Shown piece after piece: positions 1-8,488 of a stretch of DNA of 64,000 nucleotides (positions are counted from its first letter, which is position 1; the number at the start of each line of letters is the position of its first letter). The DNA comes from Radicibacter daui (GTDB taxonomy: Bacteria > Pseudomonadota > Alphaproteobacteria > Radicibacterales > Radicibacteraceae). The stretch covers positions 1-64,000 of the forward strand of contig CP131056.1 of assembly GCA_030657355.1 (NCBI GenBank). The letters are read 5' to 3'. The position numbers were made by a program, and so were the translations under genes. The notes under the pieces are model-generated. The model made no database searches and was not told where the DNA came from. It saw only the letters and a program-made list of their open reading frames with translations.

Positions 1-1
1 T

Positions 2-157
2 TGCGACGAGCTGATCGCCCTCAACAGCGGCAGGGTCATTGCCCGCGGCAGTCCCGCCGGGATCATGCGCCCCGAGACGCTGGAGGCCATCTACCACCTG
101 CCGATGGGGGTATTGCCGAGCCCCGAGACCGGTCATCCGGTAAGTTATGTCCTCTGA
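2..157 (+). CDS. fhuC: FhuC-like siderophore ABC transporter ATPase, C-terminal end (partial)
   Basis: Only the last 51 codons are inside the window, so no Walker motif can be seen. The fragment reads as the end of an iron-siderophore ABC ATPase: a stretch with 'GRVIARGSP' is followed by a tail with 'LPMGVLPSPETGHPVSYVL'. That tail resembles the end of E. coli FhuC, which also closes with a PMGILP-type segment and PVSF. The stop lies 11 bases inside the next gene, a FhuD-like binding protein, which is followed by a fused FhuB-like permease. This gives the classic C-D-B order. The role is inferred: ATP hydrolysis driving ferric-hydroxamate uptake at the inner membrane. Confidence 0.8.
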   Translation, partial: CDELIALNSGRVIARGSPAGIMRPETLEAIYHLPMGVLPSPETGHPVSYVL

Positions 158-1052
158 CCTTCGCCTCACCCGCCGGGGCTTGATGGCTGCCGGGGCCGGC
201 GCGCTGCTGGCAAGCGGCTTTACCCCGGCACGGGCCGCGCTGCCTGCACGCCTTGCCGCCATCGACTGGTCGATGCTGGAGACGGCACTGGCCCTGAACG
301 TACCGCTGGTCGCCGCCACCGAACTCAAACTCTATCGCCGCGTCGTCGCCGAGCCGGCAGTGCCGGCGGCGGTGGCCGACCTCGGCCTGCGGGGCAGTCC
401 CAATCTGGAACTGCTGGCCAGCCTCGCACCCGACCTCATCCTCATTTCGCCCTTTTACGAGCGCTATCGCCCGCAACTGGAGCGTATCGCCGCTGTCCAG
501 TCCTTCACCGTCTACACCCCCGGCGCCCCGGCCTACGAGAATGGTGAGGCCGTGATGCGGGCGCTTGGTGACCAGATCGGCATGGAGCGGGAGGCGGCTG
601 ATTACATTGCTGCAACGGCAGCCGAGATCGCCGCCGGACGGAACGCCCTCGCCGGCAGCGCCGCCGCAAGCCGGCCGCTCTTTGCCATCAGCATCGGCGA
701 TGCCCGCCATGTACGGATCTTCGGCAGCGACAGCAATTTCGGCGCCGTGCTGGAGCGTTTTGGCCTGACCAACGCCTGGACCGGCCGCACCCGCTACAGC
801 GCCTTTGCCCCGGTGCCGATCGAGGCGCTGGCGCAGGTGCCCGAGGCCCGGCTGGTGATCATTCCGCCCGTGCCGCCCGACGTAACCCGCATTCTGGCCG
901 GCAGCCGCGTCTGGCAAACCCTGCCGGCCGTGCGTGAAGGCCGGGTGCACTGGCTGGAACCTGTCGATCATTTCGGCGCCCTGCCGGCGGCCCGCCGGTT
1001 CGCCCGGCTGCTGACCGCCAGCCTGCTCTCGGCGGAGGCGCATTTTGGCTGA
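147..1052 (+). CDS. fhuD: Iron-siderophore ABC transporter substrate-binding protein (FhuD-like)
   Basis: This 301-residue protein is close to the usual FhuD length. It begins with a twin-arginine type leader (TRRGLMAAGAGALLA, then an Ala-rich stretch ending near residue 31), so Tat export to the periplasm is likely. The mature part has the helical-backbone binding-protein look, with 'NLELLASLAPDLILIS' and 'RIFGSDSNFGAVLERFGL'. It would hand a ferric hydroxamate to the permease encoded next. The start overlaps the ATPase gene by 11 bases and the stop overlaps the permease gene by 8, so the three are translationally coupled. The substrate is inferred from gene order and cannot be read from binding residues. 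Confidence 0.88.
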   Translation: MSSDLRLTRRGLMAAGAGALLASGFTPARAALPARLAAIDWSMLETALALNVPLVAATELKLYRRVVAEPAVPAAVADLGLRGSPNLELLASLAPDLILISPFYERYRPQLERIAAVQSFTVYTPGAPAYENGEAVMRALGDQIGMEREAADYIAATAAEIAAGRNALAGSAAASRPLFAISIGDARHVRIFGSDSNFGAVLERFGLTNAWTGRTRYSAFAPVPIEALAQVPEARLVIIPPVPPDVTRILAGSRVWQTLPAVREGRVHWLEPVDHFGALPAARRFARLLTASLLSAEAHFG

Positions 1053-3057
1053 AAGCCTTCCCGCCACCAGCGCCGGCACCCGCCCGCCCGTCCCGGCATG
1101 GCTGATCTGGCCGTTGCTCGGCCTGATGGCGACGGCGCTCTCGCTGCATCTTCTCTGGCAGGCGAGCCCTCCGGCCGACTGGCTGTCCCTGCCGGCCCGG
1201 GCTGCGCATGAGCTGAAAGCAGCATTGGTCTTTTACGGTCTGCTGCCCCGTTTTGCCGTGGCCATCCTCGCCGGTGCCGCGCTCGGCCTTGCCGGTGTGC
1301 TGATGCAGCGCGTGCTGCGCAATCCGATTGCCGAACCCTCGACCCTCGGCGTTGCGGCCGGGGCCAAGCTGGCGCTTTCCGTCGGCATCGTGCTGGCCCC
1401 GGGCCTGCTGGCCGAAGGGCGCGAGCTGGTAGCCGTCGCCGGCGCGCTCTTGACCATGGCCCTGGTGCTCGCCCTCAGCTGGCGGCGCGGGCTCGACCCG
1501 GTCACCGTCGTTATCTCCGGCTCGCTCGTCAGCATGATCGCCGGCGCTCTTGGTGCGGCGCTCACCCTTGCCAATGGCGAATATCTGATGTCGCTGATGG
1601 TGTGGGGCGGCGGCGAGCTTTCCCAGCAAAGCTGGCAGCCGGCACTCGGGCTTGCCTGGCGCCTTGCTCTGGCAGGCTTTGCCGCGTTCCTGCTGCTGCG
1701 CCCGCTGGCCCTGCTCGGCCTTGATGATTCCCGGGCCAAAGGGCTTGGTCTTGCGGTTACCGCCACCCGCCTCGGCATCCTGCTGCTCGCTGTCTGGCTT
1801 GCCGCCAGCGTAACAGCCGCCGTCGGCATCATCGGCTTCATCGGCCTTGCCGCACCCGCCTTCGCACGCCTTGCAGGTGCGCATAGCCAGCGCCGCCTGC
1901 TCTGGGCAGCGCCGCTGCTGGGCGCCTTGCTGCTCTGGCTTACCGATAGTCTCCTGCTCACATTAGCCGGCACGGATGCTTCCTTGCCTACCGGCGCCAT
2001 CACCGCCCTCTTTGGCGGTCCTTTGCTGCTCTGGATGCTGCCGCGCCTCCATGGCGCCAACCGCCCCCACCTTGCCGGCCTGCCGCCCGCACTGGGCCGC
2101 ACTGCCCATCCGCTCCGGCTGATCGTCCTTCTGGTTCTGGCTCTCATCACCTTTGCCCTTATCGGGCTCATGGTCGGACAGGATACCGCCGGCTGGAACA
2201 TCGCCGGCTTCGACGCCTTGCACGCGCTGTTGCCCTGGCGCTGGCCGCGCCTTGTCTCGGCGGTTGCCGCCGGGGCGATGCTGGCTGCCGCCGGCACGAT
2301 CTGCCAGCGCCTCACCGGCAATCCGCTGGCAAGTCCGGAAGTGCTGGGCATCGGCGCCGGGGCCGGCGTCGGGATTACGGCCTCACTGTTCCTGCTGCCG
2401 GTGGCAACACCGCTTTCCATGCTTGGCTTCGCTGCCGCCGGTGCCGCCATCGCCCTCCTTTTCATGCTGGCGGTGGCTGCCCGCTCCGGCTTCGGGCCGG
2501 AACGGCTGCTGCTGGCCGGCATCGCCACCGGTGCCTTCTGTGGCGCCATCATCAGCGCGGTAATGGCGAGCGGGGATTTTCGCACCTTCGTGCTGCTGGC
2601 ATGGCTCAGCGGCGACAACAGCGCCGTCACCCCGATGCAGGCCGGCCTTTCCGCCGCCGTCGCGCTGCTGCTTCTCGCGCCGTTGCCGCTGCTTGGCCGC
2701 TGGCTGGAGCTTCTGCCGCTCGGCGCCCCGGCCGCACGGGCGAGCGGACTGCCCGTCACGCGCAGCCGCCTTGTGCTTGTGCTGCTGGCCGCCCTGCTGA
2801 CGGCCGCAGGCTGCCTGACGGTCGGCCCGCTCAGCCTTGTCGGCCTCGTCGCCCCGCATCTCGCCCGCCTCATCGGCTTCACCCGAGCCCGTAGCCAACT
2901 CGTCGCCGCCGTGCTGATGGGGGCCGTACTGATGGCACTGACGGACTGGCTCTCCCGCACCCTCATCTTCCCCTACCAGATCCCGAGTGGGCTCACCGCC
3001 TCCCTCATCGGCGGCCCCTATCTCATCTGGTTCCTGACCCGCCGCCGCGCCGCCTGA
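1045..3057 (+). CDS. fhuB: Fused double-domain siderophore ABC permease (FhuB-like)
   Basis: This 670-residue inner-membrane protein consists of two tandem FecCD permease domains, roughly residues 1-335 and 345-670. Each has many hydrophobic helices and a family signature: 'LMQRVLRNPIAEPSTLGVAAGA' in the first half and 'TICQRLTGNPLASPEVLGIGAGA' in the second. The length matches E. coli FhuB, which is also a natural fusion, rather than the single-domain FepD type. The start used is TTG, overlapping the binding-protein gene by 8 bases. No ATG gives a better fit. With the upstream ATPase and binding protein it forms a complete ferric-hydroxamate importer. Confidence 0.93.
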   Translation: MAESLPATSAGTRPPVPAWLIWPLLGLMATALSLHLLWQASPPADWLSLPARAAHELKAALVFYGLLPRFAVAILAGAALGLAGVLMQRVLRNPIAEPSTLGVAAGAKLALSVGIVLAPGLLAEGRELVAVAGALLTMALVLALSWRRGLDPVTVVISGSLVSMIAGALGAALTLANGEYLMSLMVWGGGELSQQSWQPALGLAWRLALAGFAAFLLLRPLALLGLDDSRAKGLGLAVTATRLGILLLAVWLAASVTAAVGIIGFIGLAAPAFARLAGAHSQRRLLWAAPLLGALLLWLTDSLLLTLAGTDASLPTGAITALFGGPLLLWMLPRLHGANRPHLAGLPPALGRTAHPLRLIVLLVLALITFALIGLMVGQDTAGWNIAGFDALHALLPWRWPRLVSAVAAGAMLAAAGTICQRLTGNPLASPEVLGIGAGAGVGITASLFLLPVATPLSMLGFAAAGAAIALLFMLAVAARSGFGPERLLLAGIATGAFCGAIISAVMASGDFRTFVLLAWLSGDNSAVTPMQAGLSAAVALLLLAPLPLLGRWLELLPLGAPAARASGLPVTRSRLVLVLLAALLTAAGCLTVGPLSLVGLVAPHLARLIGFTRARSQLVAAVLMGAVLMALTDWLSRTLIFPYQIPSGLTASLIGGPYLIWFLTRRRAA

Positions 3058-3100
3058 GACGCCCCGGCTCCTCTCCCGAGCGGAATAGGATCATCCCTCC

Positions 3101-4213
3101 ATGCATTTTGCCCAGTTGCGCGCTGAAGCCGACGTCACCGTCGCCAAGGCAGAGCACTGCTTTACGGCGCTGTGCGACCATATGAGCGAACATGCCGAGG
3201 TCACCCGCAAGGACGGCAAGGCCAAGATCCGGATGCCGTATGGCACCGCCTGGATTGACCTGCGCGAGGGCGGTCTCAAGCTCTTGGCACGGGCGGAAGA
3301 CGAAACGTCACTTGCCTTCGTGAAACTCGGTCTGGCCGAGCACCTGCTGCATTTCGCAGGAGACCCGAAGCCCAGCATCCGCTGGACCGGGGACGGCAAA
3401 AGCGGCGGTGCCCTGCCCTATTTCCGCGAGATGCGGGTAGTCTCCTCCCGCCGCATCACACCGCGCATGCAACGCGTCACCCTGACGGGCTCCGATCTTC
3501 AGCGTTTTGGCGAGCAAGGCGGCCTGCATATTCGGCTGCTGATCCCGCCCAAGGGCGTGGCCGCGCCCAAATGGCCGGTGATGGGGGAAGATGGCCGCCC
3601 GGTCTGGCCGCAGGGCGACGACACGCTCACGCTGCGCACCTATACGATCCGCCGCATTGATGTGGCCGGTGGAGAGATGGATATCGACATCGTGCTGCAT
3701 GAAGGTGCCGCCACCCCCGGCTCCGACTGGGGGCAGAACGCCGTGCCCGGCGACGTCATCGGCATTGTCGGCCCCGGTGGCGGAAACATGCCGGTCGCAG
3801 ACTGGTATCTGCTGGCCGGAGATGAGACCGCCATTCCGGCCATTGCCCGCCATCTGTCACGCCTGCCGGAAGGCGCACGCGGTGAGGTCTTCATCGAAAT
3901 CGCCGATGCGGCGGAAAAGCAGGAGCTGCCGCTTCCTTCCGGCTTCCGGCTCACCTGGCTGCTGCGCGATGGCGCTGCAGCCGGAGCAACTCAGCTAATT
4001 GACGAGGCCATCCGCAAGGCCGCGTTCCCGGAAGGCGAGGAAAACCTGTTCGTGTGGGTAGCGGCGGAGTATGCCTCTGCCAGCGCCATCCGGAAGTACC
4101 TGCGGACAGAACGCGGCCTTGGCCGCCGCCAGCACCAGGTCGCCGCCTACTGGCGCCGGGGACGCCAGGAAGGGGAGAACACACCAGATGACGGCGACAA
4201 AAGCCATGACTGA
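3101..4213 (+). CDS. Siderophore-interacting flavoreductase with N-terminal DUF2218 domain
   Basis: This is a 370-residue protein. Residues about 1-100 match the small DUF2218 domain, and residues about 110-360 match the siderophore-interacting (SIP/ViuB) fold. In the SIP part, an FAD-binding barrel with 'RTYTIRR' precedes a C-terminal half with 'WYLLAGDETAIPAI' and 'WVAAEYASASAIRKYLR', both typical of the family. Known family members reduce the ferric siderophore with NAD(P)H and FAD to release iron. It lies 43 bases after the FhuB-like gene on the same strand, so reduction of the imported siderophore is the natural role. The ATG at 3101 has an AGGA about 11 bases upstream. Confidence 0.88.
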   Translation: MHFAQLRAEADVTVAKAEHCFTALCDHMSEHAEVTRKDGKAKIRMPYGTAWIDLREGGLKLLARAEDETSLAFVKLGLAEHLLHFAGDPKPSIRWTGDGKSGGALPYFREMRVVSSRRITPRMQRVTLTGSDLQRFGEQGGLHIRLLIPPKGVAAPKWPVMGEDGRPVWPQGDDTLTLRTYTIRRIDVAGGEMDIDIVLHEGAATPGSDWGQNAVPGDVIGIVGPGGGNMPVADWYLLAGDETAIPAIARHLSRLPEGARGEVFIEIADAAEKQELPLPSGFRLTWLLRDGAAAGATQLIDEAIRKAAFPEGEENLFVWVAAEYASASAIRKYLRTERGLGRRQHQVAAYWRRGRQEGENTPDDGDKSHD

Positions 4214-4817
4214 TCTTTATCCCGGTATCGTCGCCCCCGGAATCGTGACCGACGAAGCCGCGCTGCGTGCCCATTATGGCGAGCCGCACAAGGATATCTG
4301 GCTGAAGCAGATCGACCATATCGATGCCGGCGCCCGCGCCCTCATCGCAGCCTCGCCCTTCATGGTCATGGCAACCTCCAGCCCCGCCGGGCTCGACTGC
4401 TCCCCCAAGGGCGATGAGCCGGGGTTCGTGCAGGTGCTGGATGAAAAGACGCTGCTCATCCCCGACCGCCCCGGCAACCGCCGGGTCGACGGGCTGCGCA
4501 ACATCCTGAAGGACCCGCGCGTCGGGCTCATCTTCTTCATCCCCGGCGTCGGCGAGACCTTCCGCGTCAATGGCCATGCCGCGGTCAGCCTTGATGACGG
4601 GCTGCGGGAACGTTGCGCCAAGGGCGGCAAACCGGCCACCGCCGTCATCGTGCTGCGGGTGGAGGAAGCTTTTATCCATTGCAGCCGCGCCGTTGCCGTG
4701 GCTGGCTTGTGGGCGGAAAATACCAAGGCTCCGTCCGGCCTGCCCACCGCCCGTGAAGTGTTCGAGGGCCACCTCGCACTCTCCCGCAGCAAGGAAGACG
4801 CACCCGCCGAGGGCTGA
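4188..4817 (+). CDS. Pyridoxamine 5'-phosphate oxidase-fold flavin-binding protein
   Basis: This 209-residue protein has the split-barrel PPOX fold. Typical segments are 'FMVMATSSPAGLDCSPKGDEPGFVQVLD', 'LLIPDRPGNRRVDGLRNIL', 'VGLIFFIPGVGETFRVNGHA', and a C-terminal part containing 'IHCSRAV'. Such proteins bind FMN or a related cofactor; the substrate is not predictable. The open frame extends further upstream, but the ATG at 4188 has an AAGGGGAG about 10 bases before it and overlaps the end of the siderophore reductase gene by 26 bases. That overlap suggests coupled translation and perhaps a shared role in iron or flavin chemistry, but this is inference. Confidence 0.82.
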   Translation: MTATKAMTDLYPGIVAPGIVTDEAALRAHYGEPHKDIWLKQIDHIDAGARALIAASPFMVMATSSPAGLDCSPKGDEPGFVQVLDEKTLLIPDRPGNRRVDGLRNILKDPRVGLIFFIPGVGETFRVNGHAAVSLDDGLRERCAKGGKPATAVIVLRVEEAFIHCSRAVAVAGLWAENTKAPSGLPTAREVFEGHLALSRSKEDAPAEG

Positions 4818-4852
4818 GCCAGACTGGACGGACCGGCCGGGAGGGCGAACCC

Positions 4853-5896
4853 ATGAGCGAGATCGGCGTTGCACTGGTTGGCTATGGCCTCGCGGGACGG
4901 GTATTTCATGCCCCGCTCCTTAGCGCCACACCGGGGCTGCGGCTCCGTACCATCATCTCCAGCCGCCCGGCCGAGGTACAGGCGGACCATCCGGCCGTCG
5001 CCATCGTGCCGGACCTGGAGACCGTCCTTGCCGACGCCGCCATCGATCTGGTGGTGATCGCCAGCCCCAACACCGCGCACTTCCCGCAGGCCGAAGCCGC
5101 GCTCAAGGCCGGCAAACATGTCGTCGTCGACAAACCGCTGACGCCGACGGTGGCGGAGGCCGAAGCCCTCATCAGCCTTGCCGCGCGGCAGAACCGCCAT
5201 CTCGGCGTCTTTCACAATGCGCGCTGGCATGGCGACTTCCTGACCCTGCGCCACCTGATCGCCGAAGACACCTTTGGCGACATCACCCTGTTCGAAGGTT
5301 TTTTTGACCGCTTCGTGCCCGGGGTGCGCGAACGCTGGCGCGAGCAGTTTCTGCCCGGCTCCGGCACCTTCTTTGACCTCGGCGCCCATCTCATCGATCA
5401 GACTCTCTGCCTCTTCGGCCCGCCGGAGGCTCTATGGGCGGACCTGCAGCCCCAACGTGAGGGCGCGCTGGCGGATGATTATTTCCACCTCACCCTCGCC
5501 TACGGCAAAAGCCGGGTCATCCTGCGCGGCAGCTCACTGGTACGCGAACCGCCCGGCCAGCGCCGCCGCTTTTCCGTTCATGGCAACAAGGCAAGTTTTC
5601 TCAAGGACGGCATCGACCCGCAGCAATCCCAGCTCGAAGCGGGCCTTCGCCCCGGCCACGCCGGCTGGGGCTACGAGCCGCCGGAAAACTGGGGCCGGCT
5701 GATCGGCGGGGATGGCGAAGAGCACCGCATCGAAACTCGGCCCGGCAGCTACGAGACTTATTATGCCGAGGTGCGCGACGCGCTGCTGGGCCATGGCCCA
5801 CTGCCGGTGCCGGGCGAAGCCGGGCTGGAAGTTATCCGGGTGATCGAGGCGGCGCTCGGGAGTAGTCAGAGCGGCCGTCGCGTTCGCTGTTCCTAG
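4853..5896 (+). CDS. Gfo/Idh/MocA family NAD(P)-dependent oxidoreductase
   Basis: This is a 347-residue protein with an N-terminal Rossmann fold (GYGLAGRVFHAPLL near residues 10-23). The family lysine motif appears as DKP at residues 93-95. The C-terminal half is an alpha/beta substrate domain with 'FFDLGAHLIDQTL', whose Asp and His are the usual catalytic pair. Length and layout fit the YdgJ/YvaA-type branch that acts on sugars or inositols. A strong Shine-Dalgarno (GGGAGGG) stands about 7 bases before the ATG. It lies 35 bases after the PPOX gene and may be the last gene of the siderophore operon, but its substrate is unknown. Confidence 0.85.
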   Translation: MSEIGVALVGYGLAGRVFHAPLLSATPGLRLRTIISSRPAEVQADHPAVAIVPDLETVLADAAIDLVVIASPNTAHFPQAEAALKAGKHVVVDKPLTPTVAEAEALISLAARQNRHLGVFHNARWHGDFLTLRHLIAEDTFGDITLFEGFFDRFVPGVRERWREQFLPGSGTFFDLGAHLIDQTLCLFGPPEALWADLQPQREGALADDYFHLTLAYGKSRVILRGSSLVREPPGQRRRFSVHGNKASFLKDGIDPQQSQLEAGLRPGHAGWGYEPPENWGRLIGGDGEEHRIETRPGSYETYYAEVRDALLGHGPLPVPGEAGLEVIRVIEAALGSSQSGRRVRCS

Positions 5897-5957
5897 GCCT
5901 TAAGACCAAGCGACGAACTGGGCGATTATTCGTGCCATCTAGCGGACACTTCCCCAT

Positions 5958-6323
5958 CTAAACATACTCATCACGCGATAAAATAAGCGTTTCTGCTGGG
6001 CTGGTTATGTCGACAAAATGATGACAGGGACCGGGAGCCCCCTTCATCGTCTCCAATTTTTCGAATATTTCGCCAAGCTTCGCCGCCGAGAAACACCAAG
6101 TTACCTTACCAGGCCTTAACTCCACGTCGGCTTTGTCATTCTTGACGGCAATAACGTGCGAAACTCCAGAGATTTCTACCTGCAAAGCCTCTCGGTCTGT
6201 TGGACGTATAACGTTAGCGATAGCAGACATAAAAGCCGTCAATCCATTTGCGTTCATTGCCAGCAACACAACGGCTGCGCCCTTGAATTCGGAAGCAATT
6301 TCAACGCGAACGATGCTCGTCAT
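5958..6323 (-). CDS. Hypothetical protein in a low-GC pocket
   Basis: A 121-residue protein that I do not recognise. It has no signal peptide, no clear membrane helix and no catalytic motif. The visible pattern is an alternation of short beta-like stretches (VRVEIASEF, ALQVEISGV, VELRPGKVTWCFS) and a helix (KLGEIFEKLETM). The ATG at 6323 has GAAAGG 7 bases upstream, which argues that it is a real gene. The local base composition is clearly lower in GC than its neighbours. It stands alone downstream of the terminator of the sugar-transport operon and converges on the oxidoreductase gene. Recent acquisition is possible but not shown, as no mobility genes flank it. Confidence 0.6.
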   Translation of the reverse strand: MTSIVRVEIASEFKGAAVVLLAMNANGLTAFMSAIANVIRPTDREALQVEISGVSHVIAVKNDKADVELRPGKVTWCFSAAKLGEIFEKLETMKGAPGPCHHFVDITSPAETLILSRDEYV

Positions 6324-6387
6324 ATAGTAGCCTTTCGGCAGCCGGGAAATCTTGCATAAGCCAAATCCTAGGCCTGTGCGCAAAATG

Positions 6388-6425
6388 AAAAAAGGCGGGC
6401 CGTACCCCCCGGTACCGGCCCGCCC
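6388..6425 (-). terminator. Rho-independent terminator of the amino-sugar ABC transporter operon
   Basis: Read on the minus strand, a GC-rich stem made of GGCGGGCC and GGCCCGCC arms, extended by a GTACC/GGTAC pairing, is followed by six T residues. It lies just beyond the stop of the ATPase gene, so it should end the transporter transcript. Confidence 0.8.
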
Positions 6426-6451
6426 GTCTTCACCCTGAACGCCCGGAAGCG

Positions 6452-7558
6452 TTACACGGCAAGAACGTGTTTTTCGGCCTTCGGCAGGCAGAGTCCTGCC
6501 TCGTCGAAGAGGTGGCAATGGGCGCCCTGAGCGGTGACGCCCACAATGTCGCCCACGCGGGCAAGGCATTCACCATCGGTCTTGACCACCAGCGTGGCGC
6601 CATCGGCGAGTTCCACATGCACCAGCGTTTCGCCGCCAAGGCGCTCTACCACCTGCGCCGTACCGGTAATGGAGGCACTCGCCGCATCGGCAATTGCCAG
6701 ATGCTCCGGCCGCACGCCAAAGGAGACCTTCGCACCGGGAGCCGGACTGGCACCGACGGGCACGCTGATGCTGGCGCCGGCGGCGAGGCGAACGGTGGCG
6801 TTATCGGCCGAGGCCGCTTCCACCGTACCAGCAAGGATGTTCATCTTCGGGCTGCCGATGAAGCCGGCGACGAAGAGATTGGCCGGGTGGTGATAAAGCT
6901 CCATCGGCGTGCCCACCTGCTCGATGCGCCCGCCATGCAGCACCACGATGCGGTCGGCGAGCGTCATCGCCTCCACCTGGTCGTGGGTTACATAGATCAT
7001 CGTGCTCTTGAGGCGCTGGTGCAGGCGCAGGATCTCCACGCGCATCTGCACGCGCAGGGCGGCGTCGAGGTTGGAGAGCGGTTCGTCGAAAAGGAAGATC
7101 TTGGGGTCGCGCACAATGGCGCGGCCGATGGCAACACGCTGGCGCTGGCCGCCGGAAAGCTGCTTGGGCCGGCGCTTCAACAGCGGCTCCAGACCGAGGA
7201 TAGCGGCCGCCTTGCTGACGCGCTCCTCGATCACAGCCTTGTCCACGCCGGCGTGTTTCAGCGCGAAGGCCATGTTGCCGTAGACATCCTTGTGCGGATA
7301 AAGCGCGTAGGACTGGAACACCATGGCAATGCCGCGGTCGGCCGGCCCCAGCTCGTTGATGCGCTGGCCGTCGATGCGGACATCACCGCCGGTGATCTCC
7401 TCAAGCCCCGCGATCATGCGCAGAAGCGTGGACTTGCCGCAGCCCGACGGGCCGACGAAGACGACAAACTCGCCATCGGCAATCTCGAGATCGGCGCCGG
7501 GAATCACCACATGCTTGTCGTAGGCCTTGCGGACGGCGCTCAGGGAAAGTTGTGCCAT
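6452..7558 (-). CDS. ugpC: Carbohydrate ABC transporter ATP-binding protein (UgpC/MalK family)
   Basis: This is a 368-residue ATPase with Walker [10 protein letters not shown] at residues 36-44, the signature [14 protein letters not shown], Walker [13 protein letters not shown] and the switch His in '[11 protein letters not shown]'. A C-terminal TOBE/OB-fold part follows from about residue 240 (SFGVRPEHL). That layout is the CUT1 type (MalK/UgpC), in which one ATPase powers two permeases. It is the last gene of the minus-strand operon that starts with the MurQ-like etherase, so amino-sugar uptake is the inferred role. The symbol names the family and is not evidence for glycerol-3-phosphate transport. 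A terminator follows at once. Confidence 0.9.
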   Translation of the reverse strand: MAQLSLSAVRKAYDKHVVIPGADLEIADGEFVVFVGPSGCGKSTLLRMIAGLEEITGGDVRIDGQRINELGPADRGIAMVFQSYALYPHKDVYGNMAFALKHAGVDKAVIEERVSKAAAILGLEPLLKRRPKQLSGGQRQRVAIGRAIVRDPKIFLFDEPLSNLDAALRVQMRVEILRLHQRLKSTMIYVTHDQVEAMTLADRIVVLHGGRIEQVGTPMELYHHPANLFVAGFIGSPKMNILAGTVEAASADNATVRLAAGASISVPVGASPAPGAKVSFGVRPEHLAIADAASASITGTAQVVERLGGETLVHVELADGATLVVKTDGECLARVGDIVGVTAQGAHCHLFDEAGLCLPKAEKHVLAV

Positions 7559-7580
7559 TTGTCGTTAAAGCTCCGAAAAC

Positions 7581-8477
7581 TCAGCCCTTGACGGCGCCGG
7601 AAGTGATGCCGCGGATCAGCTGCCGCGAGAAGAAGGCGTAGAGAACCAGCACCGGAACGATGGCGAGCGTCAGCGCCGCCAGCACGGCGTTCCAGTTGAC
7701 GGTGTACTGGCCGATGAATTGCTGCACGCCCAGCGTCACCGTGCGTGTGCCCTCCCCCGGCGCCAGGATCAGCGGGAACCAGAGGTCGTTCCAGATCGGG
7801 ATCATGGAGAAGACGGCAACCGTTGCCAGCACCGGGCGGATCAGCGGCAGCACCACTTCAAAGAAGATGCGGTATTCGCTGAGCCCGTCGATACGGGCGC
7901 TGTCCTTGATGTCGCGCGAGAGGGTGCGCATGAACTCGGTGAGGATGAAGACCGCCACCGGCAACCCTTGCGCCGTATAGACGAGGATAAGCGCGGTCAG
8001 CGTATTCACCAGATGCAGCTGGACCATCATCTGCAGGATGGCCACGGTGCCGAGCCGGATCGGCACCATGATGCCGATGATGAGATAGACACCGAGAAAC
8101 CCGTTGCCGGGGAAACGGTATTCGGCAAGCGCATGCGCCGCCGCCGCGCCCAGCAGCACGATGAGGAACAGCGCCACCACCGTCACCACGAAGCTGTTGG
8201 TGAAGTAGGTGGCAAAATCCCCCTTGTGCAGCACATCAAGGTAGCCGATGGCGCTGAAAGTCTTGCCGAAGGGCAGGCCCAGCGGATCGCCGAAGATGGC
8301 GCGCTTGGTCTTGAAGGAGTTGAGCAGCACCAGCACCACCGGGAACAGGGCGATGATGGTGTAACCGAAGAGCACGGTGTGGATGGCCGTGGAGGTCGCG
8401 ATACGGCCGGTGCGGGCGCGGGCGATGCTCGGCTGCACCCGGGCGGCGGACGGCGTGGAGGTTTCAGGGGCACTCAT
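7581..8477 (-). CDS. Carbohydrate ABC transporter permease (MalG-like)
   Basis: This 298-residue inner-membrane protein has six predicted helices and the binding-protein-dependent permease loop: 'DSARIDGLSEYRIFFEVVLPLIRP' matches the EAA motif that docks on the ATPase. Length and order fit the MalG partner of a CUT1 importer. A GTG at 8492 would add five residues, but the ATG at 8477 has GAGG about 8 bases upstream and fits better. With that start the gene lies 11 bases after the stop of the other permease gene, so the two are very likely co-translated. Confidence 0.88.
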   Translation of the reverse strand: MSAPETSTPSAARVQPSIARARTGRIATSTAIHTVLFGYTIIALFPVVLVLLNSFKTKRAIFGDPLGLPFGKTFSAIGYLDVLHKGDFATYFTNSFVVTVVALFLIVLLGAAAAHALAEYRFPGNGFLGVYLIIGIMVPIRLGTVAILQMMVQLHLVNTLTALILVYTAQGLPVAVFILTEFMRTLSRDIKDSARIDGLSEYRIFFEVVLPLIRPVLATVAVFSMIPIWNDLWFPLILAPGEGTRTVTLGVQQFIGQYTVNWNAVLAALTLAIVPVLVLYAFFSRQLIRGITSGAVKG

Positions 8478-8488
8478 GGGGCCGGCCC

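Noticed and set aside
1233-2966. A 577-residue minus-strand frame rich in Ser and Arg
   Set aside because: Antisense to the FhuB-like permease, with no motif and no ribosome-binding site.
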